64,000 nucleotides of DNA from Antennarius striatus. Lineage: Eukaryota; Chordata; Actinopteri; Lophiiformes; Antennariidae. Position numbers and translations under genes: made by a program. The notes below the pieces were generated by a model. The model saw only the letters and a list, made by a program, of their open reading frames with translations, did not search any database and had not been told where the DNA came from. The stretch's first letter is position 1. Every line of letters begins with the position of its first letter. Shown here piece by piece: positions 1-43,790 of the stretch. The stretch spans positions 14,164,501 through 14,228,500 of the forward strand of contig NC_090797.1 of assembly GCF_040054535.1 (NCBI RefSeq), written 5' to 3'.

Positions 1-153
1 ATCATTGATATTGTTAATAAGTGCAAGAATAAATCATCTACGGATTGGAATGGAATTGACATGACGATAATCAAGAAAGTGATTTATTGTATTATAGATC
101 CACCTACGTACATCTAGAGTTAGTCACGGACAACTGGTACATTTCCACAGAAA

Positions 154-560
154 ATGAAAGTTGCCAAAGATATCCCAGTTTATAAAGCCGTAGAGAAACA
201 TCATTTCACTAATTATAGGCCAATATCATTACTCTGTCAGTTCTCTAAAATATTACAAAAAGTATTTATTGCCAGGTTAGATAATTTCATTGAAAATAAT
301 AACATTTTGACAGACAGACAGGTCAAACAGGTCAACAGCGATGGCACTAATGGAATTGACAGAGGAGATCACTGACTGTATTGATAGCCAGAAATATGCA
401 CTGGGAATATTTATTGATCTGAAGAAGGCTTTTGACGCCATTAATCACAACATATTGTTTAAAAAAATAGACAGGTATGGTATAAAGGGGGTGGCATTAA
501 GTTGGCTGAAGAGTTACATGCAACACAGACAGCAATTTGTACAAATAGGTGACTACCTGA
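154..560 (+). mobile_element. CR1/jockey-type LINE reverse transcriptase fragment, 5' part
   Basis: Translation gives NYRPISLLCQFSKILQKVF and IFIDLKKAFDAINHNILFKK, RT blocks including the first catalytic Asp, with a frame change near 340. It resumes at 1447 after an inserted second LINE. Decayed, non-functional. Confidence 0.8.
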
Positions 561-568
561 CTACAAAT

Positions 569-1438
569 AAGTACCTGGGGCTGCAGCTGGACAGTAGACT
601 GGACTGGTCACACAACCTGGACTGTGTATACAAGAAGGGTCAGAGCAGGTTGTACTTCTTGAGGAGGCTGGCCTCCTTCAACGTCAGCTCTAATCTGCTC
701 AGACTGTTCTACCAGTCCATTGTGTCCAGTGTGCTGTTTCACGCCATTGTGTGTTGGGGTGGTGGTGCCAGGAAACGGGACACAGAGAGACTCGACAGGC
801 TTATCCGGAGGGCTAGCTCTGTGATCGGTCAGGATCTGGACTCGATACAGACTGTTCTAGAGAGGAGGACTATGTCCAGGTTTAGGTCGATCCTGGGTAA
901 CACCACCCACCCCCTGCACATCACCTTCACCCAGCAGAGGAGCTCCTTCAGTGGCAGACTGCTGTCACCAAGCTCCTCCACTGAGAGACTCAGGACCTCC
1001 TTTGTGCATCGTGCTATCAGAGGGCACAACCACTCTCTCAGAAGGAGGGGGTCTGAAGCCGCAGGGTCATCAAGGTCGGGCGAGAAGGGATAGCCGAGGG
1101 GGGCCTGGGACGCACTGTGGATGCACTGTGGGACACTTTGTGGGGGTCCTTAATCAGTTTACAGCTCGGTTCATCCACGTGTTACTCATCACACTTCATC
1201 TACACCCAATGCTCTTTCTTCTCTTCTTCTCCCATGTGCCTATGCTTCCTTCCTTTTATTCTAGGCCCTTCTGTTTCCGGTTGTTATAATTATGTAACAG
1301 CATGTAAATAGTGTAACTTATACAGGGTCTTTGGCTGTGCCATTACTTTCTGTCATTGTTGTGTGTATTTATTGTATCTCTTGCGAGCAGATGTCACCTG
1401 AATTTCCCTTGGGATCATTAAAGTATATATCTATCTAT
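569..1438 (+). mobile_element. L2-like LINE 3' end inserted into another LINE
   Basis: It encodes the RT C-terminus (YLGLQLDSRLDWSHNLD, LYFLRRLASFNVSSNLL) and ends with a typical fish L2 tail, cccttgggatcattaaagta, followed by (ATCT)n. The 8-bp ctacaaat flanks both sides (561-568 and 1439-1446), consistent with a target-site duplication. It is 5'-truncated, as usual for LINE copies. Confidence 0.82.
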
Positions 1439-1446
1439 CTACAAAT

Positions 1447-1787
1447 CAACCTGGGCCGACATTACCTGTGGAGTCCCACAGGGGTCAGTGTTAGGCCCGA
1501 TACTATTCATTCTGTATATCAATGATATTTGTAATGTGTCAAATATGTTGAAATTTTTTTTATATGCCGATGACACAAATGTATTTTGTTCAGGGGAAAA
1601 CCTTCAGCAGCTTTTAGAGGTCACCACCACAGAAATGAGTAAATTCAAACGCTGGTTTGATGTAAATAAATTGTCACTGAGTAAAACCAAGATCACGCTA
1701 TTTGTAAACCGCACAATAGATGTACAAGTACAAATCATGGTAGATGATGTTAAAATTGAAAGAGTTTATGAAAACAAATGTATTTGA
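1447..1787 (+). mobile_element. CR1/jockey-type LINE RT fragment, 3' part
   Basis: Continues the host LINE: ITCGVPQGSVLGPILFILYI (in a shifted frame) then FLYADDTNVF, the YADD catalytic box, and MSKFKRWFDVNKLSLSKTK. Truncated at about 1787 by a stop. Confidence 0.82.
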
Positions 1788-1956
1788 AAGAGGAAGGCCT
1801 GTTGTTGCAGCCCACTTAACAGTTAAGACATTTTTAATCAACCCCAGATTAGGATGAAGTGTCTTTGGTGGCTGCAGATGGGGTTTATGGGGGTTAGAAA
1901 GTAAATGTCTAACTTAAGTAAACTGATATTGAACTTTTTTTTTGTGTTTGACGCAG

Positions 1957-36187
<34,231 letters not shown>

Positions 36188-36646
36188 GCAACACCGGCCT
36201 CAACAACGAAAGTGGTGGTGGCCGGTAGGCTTCATGAAGTGAACCATGAAGCCTCAATGTAGCCAGCCGGCAGCAAGCAGCTCCATGCCTGTGTTTACAA
36301 CCTGAGTACAACTACTGGTCCATGCCCACGGGGAGACTTGAGAGGCTGGCAGCCCTGCTAACCAAACGATAAGGCATGGATGAGCCCCCCCCCCCATCAC
36401 AGAGGCAGATGCAGTTTGGTTTTAGTTCCTGTTGGATCCGTCTGTACTGCAAAAGACTGAACCACTTCTATGAAGTCACATTTGTCCCAAACTTTTCTGC
36501 ACGAAGGTGAAAAACCTTATGAACCGTAAGAAAGTCACGAAACACAAAATCTTTTTTGCTACAGACATAAACATTTATTCAAAATACTGATTCCCTGAAA
36601 GTAATGATGACATTAATAGAAACAGAAGAAGAAATCTTTGTCGCTG

Positions 36647-36648
<2 letters not shown>

Positions 36649-36692
<44 letters not shown>

Positions 36693-36713
36693 ACACACAC
36701 ACACACACACACA
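36649..36713. repeat. (CA)n microsatellite with one CC interruption
   Basis: About 65 bp, interrupted once (acaccaca). Probably transcribed in the plekha5 3' UTR. Confidence 0.95.
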
Positions 36714-36968
36714 ATACAAAAAGTTGTTGATACGGATTAAGTCATGAACTGAAAAATGTAATAGGGTCTAAAATTCATGCAATTTAGTGAGTTCATAGCA
36801 TGCCCAAGGCACATGTCCTAATTAACTAAAAGTATATTAGTTACATTAACATATAGTAAAATATTTATTACATTACTTGCTATTTTTGATTAACAACATA
36901 TCCTCGTGATATTTTTTTTTCATCATAAGAGATGGTAAGAAGTCTTTGAGAATTTGTGAAAATACTTT

Positions 36969-37001
36969 GGTAGGTGAATTGTAATGTACAATTCACCTAC
37001 C
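36969..37001. repeat. perfect 15-bp inverted repeat, 3-bp loop
   Basis: Arms GGTAGGTGAATTGTA and TACAATTCACCTACC around atg. Confidence 0.95.
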
Positions 37002-37017
37002 ACCTATCAGGTGTTGA

Positions 37018-37330
37018 TTAAATTCACCTTTATTTGTATAGTATCAGATCATAACAAAAAAGTTAGCGCAAGATGCTTTCCAGGGAAAGTCCTGCTCTTG
37101 TAGAACCCAACTTGTCCCACATGACCAAGTCATTTAAATGAGGGAGGCAGGGAAAAAATGCCTTTTTAACAGGCAGAAAACTTGAGCAGAACCCAAGACT
37201 CAAAGTAGTCGACAGTCTGCCGTGCCCCTTTGGAGAGATAGAGATAGAGGTAGAAAGACAGCGATACAATGACAGATGAAGAGATACAAAGAAAGACAAA
37301 CAAATCAGGTGCAGACAGAACATCATGCAG
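37018..37330. mobile_element. fish interspersed repeat (ttcacctttatttgtatag family)
   Basis: ttcacctttatttgtatagt, then cataacaaaaaagttagcgc and a gaga-rich tail, a common non-coding fish repeat. Family name unknown to me. Confidence 0.5.
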
Positions 37331-37410
37331 GTATTAATTTATGCAGTGGTTCACAATATGGAGAGGAAGCTGCTGTCCAGGAAATACTGAAACTACAGAT
37401 GCTAATGATC

Positions 37411-37600
37411 ACAATCAATCAAGTTTTATTTATATAGCGCTTAATCATGGCAACAGACATGTCAAAGCGCCTTAACAGACAGAGAAACCCAACTGAACCC
37501 TCCAGAGCAAGCATAAGCGACAGTGGCGGTGAAAAACTCCCTCGATGAGGAAGAAACTCCGGGCAGGACCCAGACTCTTTTGGGCGGCCATCCGCCTTGA
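37411..37600 (+). mobile_element. fish repeat (tttatttatatagcgcttaa family), copy 1
   Basis: Starts caagttttatttatatagcg and contains gaagaaactccgggcaggac and cccagactcttttgggcggc. Nearly identical text at 47735 and, inverted, at 51440-51640. Confidence 0.7.
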
Positions 37601-38094
37601 TAGATAGAGCAAACATCAATAAAAGCAGCTAGTGACATGAATTCATGGAATGAATAAATAGATGAAAAGGGAGGAGTTTTGTTTGTCATGGGAGGTTTCC
37701 CCAGCAGTCGAAGGCCAATAACAGCTGACAGCATAGCTATTGGCTGGTTTAACTGTAAGCTTTATTTAAAGGAAGGTTTTCAGTCGAACATGGAGATGTT
37801 GCATTCTTGATCATCTGAAGGTGTTAACTAGACTTGTTGGGGTTAGGCTTAACCTAACCTAATGGATTGCAGTAATCCAGCCTGGAACTACCTTTTCTGC
37901 ATCACTGTGGGTTCATGCTTGCTTGATGTTTGCAATATTACAAGACTGAAAGAAGTCCTTGCAATTTTATGTGGGAATGAAGGACTGGTCTTTATGAGCG
38001 ATGACCCCCCCCCCCCCCCCAAGTTCTGGACAGTGGTGCAGGTGGACATGATGATGCCATTTATGTTGACTGCATCACTAGAACATTTCTGAGT

Positions 38095-38400
38095 TGTGGT
38101 CCAAGAACCACTGGAAAGAGAATTGGGGCAGCAGGAGCGGTGGATCATGACCAAAAGAACGAGATCGCGGATACAAGCGGCTGAAATGGATTTTCTCAGG
38201 CGGATAGCTGGTGTCTCCCTTAGAGATAAGGTGAGAAACGCTGCTGTTTGTGAGGGGCTCAGAGTGGAGTTGCTGCTCCTTCGCATGGAAAGGAGTCAGC
38301 TGAGGTGGTTTGGGCATTTGGGGTGGATCCCTCCGGGCCGCGTCCCCAAGGAGGTTTTCCTGCCACGTCCAGCTGGGAGGAGAAGCTCAGCGACCCATCC
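38095..38400 (+). mobile_element. LINE ORF2 C-terminal fragment
   Basis: Open frame with IQAAEMDFLRRIAGVSLRDK, VELLLLRMERSQLRWFGHLG and PPGRVPKEVF, a signature C-terminus of fish LINE ORF2 proteins. Truncated both ends, single frame still open, so probably young. Confidence 0.78.
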
Positions 38401-38718
38401 ATCCTTATATCCTCCTCTTCGTCCTCGTGCACAATATCTTTGTCCCACTTTTAATTAGACCTATGATAAAGAAAGATTAGAAAGTTGTCCTGGTTTATTT
38501 GATTAATGCTTTACACAGCATCACATTTTTTTGATGAATGATTGTTTTGGTTCCAAATGACTCTCAGTAATGTTCTGTAGAAACATTCATACAAAGATGA
38601 GTGCAAGGATGAGTGCCAACTAGAGTGTCCACTGAAGTGGATCCATCACAAATTACTACAGGTTTGTAGGTGACTGTGGCTCTGGGGGAGGAAGGGTGTC
38701 GAATATATCCTTAATATA

Positions 38719-38812
38719 CAGTGGTACCTCTACTTATGAATGTCTGTACTTACGAAATGTTCTACTTACGTAATTTCTTCCGGAACTAATTTCGTAAGTT
38801 GAGGAACCACTG
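38719..38812. mobile_element. 94-bp minimal Tigger-derived MITE
   Basis: Almost only the two inverted ends, cagtggtacctctacttatg and its inverse, flanked by TA. Same family as 31166-32096 and 61384-62312. Confidence 0.8.
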
Positions 38813-39099
38813 TATCCTGTGTCCCTACTCTCTGAAATTTACTGAACACCAAAGATTGTTTTTGTGGGACTGATTGTGTGAATTACTCAAACCTAACAAA
38901 CAACTAAATGATTATGCAGTGTGTGTGTATATATATATATATATACTGTATATATAATATCAGTAGTATGCACATACACACACACCTACCATATTTTTTT
39001 ATCTTAAACTTAATAGGGTTAAATTTAACCGGTAATGAAACAATTTCACAGACTAAACTTCACTTTTGCCTGATTTGCTTTGGGATAATGTCGCTCCAT

Positions 39100-40945
39100 T
39101 GAAATGTTTTGCCGGATACATGGACACACATCAGTGTACAAGCCTGCCTTATGACAGTAAGTAGTAAAGTCATCCTGACATAGTAATTAGAATATACTAC
39201 TGGAGCAGTAAGGTGTTACTGAGTTAACGGGGGTCAGTGTATGGCTTTATATAGGAGTACTTGATAGACGGGCTAAGCACCAAAACTTGACACATCAGTG
39301 CTTCTTTATTTGAACCCTAAAGACACCCAACAGCACTTGTTTTTAACCTGCTTTCATTTTGATCCTTTGTATTGATTTTGAGACCAGACCCCTTATTGCT
39401 ATGTTTCATACCTGTCACTGTCGTCTTCTCTTTTTTGAGACAGTGAAGTATTTGGAGAAGTGGAAATTATTTCTGTTAACAGGACAGAATTGCTTGAATG
39501 TTGTTGATGTGAATATTAAGAATTTCCTACTTTTTCATGTGTCTCTTTAAGGACTCTTCAGTTTACATTTCTTAGACGCAGAACAAAGGCAGAGGACAGG
39601 ACACAGATAAGATGTTGTGCATTTGAATTTGTCTTAGGTGGTGAAGATTTTGACAATAGCACATGTATGAAGCAATAAGTAGGATTCCGGAACTCCAGAA
39701 TATAAAAGAAATTTAAGAGATGTATAAAGTGTACAGAAAATAAAACATTCTAACTACTAATTTATGTACACAGAAAAGAAGAATGGATATTAAAATTATA
39801 AGAGGTTATTATTAATATTATCAGAGTCAATATGCAAAAGGTTCATATCCCATCTGTTTTTTATCATGTGAAATAAATGTTGATGTTCTTAAAACATGCC
39901 TTTGGCTGCTTTTGTCATCTACATGTCAAATGATCTGTTGGTTGTTTTTTTGTTTGAGCTGATAAAAACAAAAATTATTTCCTTGAGGCTCCATGAAATT
40001 ATAAAAATTTCCACATCGCAAATTGTTAAAGGGGGGTGATCTCCCCCTAAATACCCTGATTAAACCATAATACGGTATGCTAGTTCAAATTGAGTGCAGA
40101 AATAATTAATTTACATAAATTTTCAAAATCTTTGCAGGAAAAAACTTTTCTGTTTAAATCTTGGTCATGAAACAGTTTGATTGTATCATCAACAGAACAA
40201 ATCTCACTCAGTGTATGATTTGAAATATATCAAATGCAGAATATGCTCAGGATAACTTGATGTAAATTATATACATTTTCCAAACTGCTCATTCTTCTTG
40301 GAACTTTAACACAAAAACATTCCACCATGTTGTGCAGAATCATTTCATTTATTTGCTATACGACACATCAGCATGTCAAACAATTAAAACACAAACACAC
40401 ACACTGATTACTGACATTTCTTCACACACCTTTGGACTCATCAAACGTTTCATCACCACAACTGCTTTATGTCGTCATATGTTTGCTGTCTTTTGGCTTT
40501 TTTGTGGTCAAAGTTTTCACAATTAAATAGCAATTATAGGAGCCTTTTTTTAACCAAATTAACAGTGACGGTGATGATTAATGTGAACACCACCTGAAGC
40601 TGTAAGAACGTTGAAGCCCAGTAAAGTACAGTAGTTGTTATACAACTATTGGCCAACTATGGTCATCGGATGCTGATATGACAAATGATACACTGCACAC
40701 ATTCAAACTGTAATTCACAATTTTGTTTTAACAGTTTCTGTCTATGTAATTAAAACGGTACAGTATCTACAAAAATTGTTCATTTACCTAAACCTGAAAA
40801 GGTAAAAAAAAAAAAAGCTTTAGCAGATATAACAATATGATGGTTCATTAACGAGTCAAAATCACTCTTAAACATAACGCTTTAAATCAATCACAACATC
40901 ATGATTTAAAATTTAGAGAAAACATAATCTGTCATGTGTTAGGCT
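39100..40945. other. intergenic, nothing recognised
   Basis: AT-rich sequence between plekha5 and aebp2 without a gene or clear repeat. Two AATAAA hexamers (39739, 39872) could serve a long plekha5 3' UTR. Confidence 0.5.
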
Positions 40946-40960
40946 GTGTGTGTGTGTGTG

Positions 40961-41022
<62 letters not shown>

Positions 41023-41028
41023 TCTGTC
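40946..41028. repeat. (GT)n(CTGT)n(CTGG)n(CTGT)2 compound microsatellite
   Basis: The unit changes along the tract from GT to TGTC to TGGC and back to TGTC, a layered expansion. Confidence 0.95.
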
Positions 41029-41183
41029 TAAATGCTTCCCAAACCCATAGGACTGTCCTTTTAGGATAAATTTGAATTTTGGTTTCCTAGCTTCCAAGTA
41101 ATTAGTTACTCAAAGTCATCAGATGACTAACTACACTTCATTATATATATTATATATATTCACCACTGATATCTATTATTTTA

Positions 41184-41635
41184 GGCCCCGTCCACACAAT
41201 GACGGATTTTTTTGAAAACGCATTGAAAACGATTTGCGTCCACACAACAGCGTTTTCAAAAAAATCTCCATCCACACATAAACGCAGCAGTGCGTTTTCG
41301 AAGACAGCTATAAAGCATGCCAAACCATTTGGTGCCAGTATTGAGTCAAATTTTATCCAATAGGAATCCTCCGTGTTTTGTTGTCACAACACACGGGCTC
41401 ATAAATATGACGTCACAGCGGTTTTCGTCGCAGGCAAAACGTCAGCGTTTTTAAAAAGATGCGGATACGTCGTCCACACAACAACGCAGACCCAGCGTTT
41501 TTAAAAAAAATCCACCTCGGCCAGCGTTTTCAAAAAGTTGCGTTTTCATTCTGGATATCTGCGTTGTTGTGTGGACGGAAGGCGTAAACGCGAAAAAAAA
41601 GTTGCGTTTTCAAAAGGCATCGTGTGGACGGGGCC
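41184..41635. mobile_element. TIR element (ggccccgtccacac family), copy 2
   Basis: 452 bp, perfect ends ggccccgtccacac / gtgtggacggggcc, flanked by TTA on both sides (41181-41183, 41636-41638), suggesting a 3-bp target duplication as in PIF/Harbinger. Contains subrepeats of gcgttttcaaaaa. Confidence 0.78.
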
Positions 41636-42439
41636 TTAGAGAACTTCATCCAAGAGCCCACATCACAGGATGTTGATAGAACAAAATGGGATTTTCTCTC
41701 AGAGGATTGAATATGTTTTATCTGGAGATTAAACATCTATAGCAGTCACAAAGTAATGACCCCATTTTACCTAAGAATTTTTTTCTTTACAGTATTTGGT
41801 GACCACTCAGATTCATGTGGGACATGAGTTCAGGTTTTGAGGGAATAATAGCTGACTTGCCTGCAGTGATTCAGCACTAAATCCAATAATGTATCCAAAA
41901 AAAAAAAAAACACCCCACAGACAAATAACGGGTGATCAGTTATTTGTTGGCAAAGACATTTTATGTCTATAACTCGATCGCAAAGGGATCCTGAAAATGA
42001 AAAGTTGAAAATAAGAGAATTTATGGGGAAAAAAAAGAGCAAAAACTTTTTCTGATGTATCTCAGCGATTACTCCTGAAAGCAGTAGTCCCATAACAGTT
42101 TGACCTTTGTGATGACCATCAAATCCGTTAACTTTGAAATTTGGAATCACAATATAACTGTTATGCTAATTGCAGGTTTCTTCAGGATCCAGCTTCAAAT
42201 TTCCATTATTTCTTTCACGGCACCATTCCATTTCCTAGTAATTCTATAACTATGTTATGCTCAGTAGAAAAAGTGGGCCACAATACAGAACTCTTTTGTC
42301 TAAATTACAGAACTCTTCTTCAGGTTCTCAATGTCAAAACAAGACAAGAGTTCAGTCAAACTGCTCAGTTTTTACATTTTAAAACTACAGACATATACAG
42401 AGGCCTTCCATCCCTGGAGTTTCCTCTAAAGGTCACAGG

Positions 42440-42560
42440 TCAGTGTGGAAACAGCCTGAGGAGCTGTTTGGGACTTGAACCAATGACATCCAGCATAGCA
42501 TATAGACAGGAGACTGTCGGTAGCCTTGGACACCGTTTAGCCACCGGAACGTGCCTTTTC
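42440..42560 (-). mobile_element. degenerate tRNA-derived SINE head, antisense
   Basis: The minus strand has an A-box-like ggtggctaaacgg and a B box ggttcaagtcc about 60 bp apart, without a foldable tRNA. It lies inside an open frame (42141-42746). Confidence 0.4.
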
Positions 42561-43169
42561 AGCACTTCTGGAGTTGGATCATTTTTCTGTTTGTCGGAAC
42601 ACGTGGAGCCGAGAGGCTACAATGACAAAGATCGTCAATATGAAGAAGGGTATCTCACCCATGTTCAAACTATCTTTACAGGATTTGTTTTGCCTTCTTC
42701 TCGTAGCTGTGCTTCAGTTTACGATGATTCCCTGCACATTCTTTAATGTATAACCTGACATATTCCATTCAGATGAAGTGAACGTAATATAAAAGAAAAA
42801 GACAAATGCATATTTCAGATTAACTGCATTAGTCCAACTTGATCGATTTCAATACACAATCAAAGTCCATTTAATCTCCCATTTCATTTATACCATTTTG
42901 CAATATATAATATTGGTATATAAAGATACATATGAAAAAATAGACGATTAGTTTTCTGAGCAGTTAAACTGATGTAGGAAGATTTCACTACAGTGGAGTG
43001 GACAACTGTGTTGTATTGCATTGTATTGTATTGCATTGTATGCAACAGTAGATTTATTAATTGGATGCATACAGTTGATTTTAGCTACAATTAATTCAGT
43101 GTTAAAATAATAAATGAGCACACAGGTTAGGGTAATGTGTGAGATATCTTCTCAGATAGAAGAGCTTTG

Positions 43170-43299
43170 GAAATGAGGAGTCCTGACGTCACGCGAATCC
43201 CCTGCTGCGTTCGAACGGAGTGCGTGGTGGAAGGAGGGCACCACGGGGGCATCGTTTACACCGAAACGCCGCAAAAATATCTCTCCGTGCAGTTCGAAA
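43170..43299 (+). promoter_or_regulatory. aebp2 GC-rich promoter/5' UTR with perfect CRE
   Basis: CpG density rises abruptly at about 43,180 and stays high through exon 1. A perfect palindromic cAMP-response element TGACGTCA lies at 43184-43191, 109 bp before the ATG. No TATA box is evident. The transcription start was not determined. Confidence 0.6.
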
Positions 43300-43790
43300 A
43301 TGGCGCAAATAATCAGCGAACGTACCGAACACGTTCGTCAGTCTGCGTGGGATCCCAACGACACCCAGCAAACACCAGAACCCGACGAGGAAACACAGGC
43401 CACGCCGGACCGCGAACAGGAACCGGGCGACAACAACGAGAGCAGAGCGGGCGTGAGTGTGGAGGGTGGCCGCGGAGCTGCGGGGGATCCCGGGGACGAA
43501 GACCCCACGCTCCCGGGTGGGCAGAAAGACCCCGGTGGATCCGGGGGTGAACTCTCTGAACCGAGGAACAGTCCCGTGCGGGGGGGTTTGGCTCCTAGCG
43601 CTGGGTCCACGAAGCAGGGCTCCCGGCCGCTGAGAGGTGAACAAAGAGTGGGGGGCAACGTGTCGTGTTCGCCGCCCACGGAACGTCCGAAGACCGCGGA
43701 AAAAGACGATCACGGCTTGAAAAGACGAGCCAGCGTGGAGCTGACGTCGTCGGATGGAGAGCCGCTCAGCCGGATGGATTCGGAGGACAG
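43300..43790 (+). CDS. aebp2: aebp2 exon 1, acidic N-terminus
   Basis: It starts [14 protein letters not shown] and ends [14 protein letters not shown] at donor gtctgt. GC-rich and CpG-rich. The low-complexity Gly/Pro/Glu-rich sequence is poorly conserved except for the final 20 residues, which are nearly identical to human AEBP2. Confidence 0.88.

Larger units (their letters stand above)
36188..37017 (+). other. plekha5 3' flank / probable 3' UTR
   Basis: Holds a (CA)n tract (36649-36713) and a 15-bp snap-back hairpin (36969-37001). No coding potential. Confidence 0.5.

Noticed and set aside
341..1093. 250-codon open frame as a host gene
   Set aside because: Chimera of two LINE reverse transcriptase fragments.
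38257..38400. LINE C-terminal frame as an exon of plekha5 or a new gene
   Set aside because: It matches the repetitive ORF2 C-terminus of fish LINEs and lies beyond the plekha5 stop.
42449..42560. Minus-strand A box and B box as a functional tRNA gene
   Set aside because: No cloverleaf with paired acceptor stem could be drawn. It looks like a degenerate SINE head.
43189..43713. 174-codon minus-strand open frame over aebp2 exon 1
   Set aside because: Shadow of GC-rich coding sequence on the other strand. No family resemblance.
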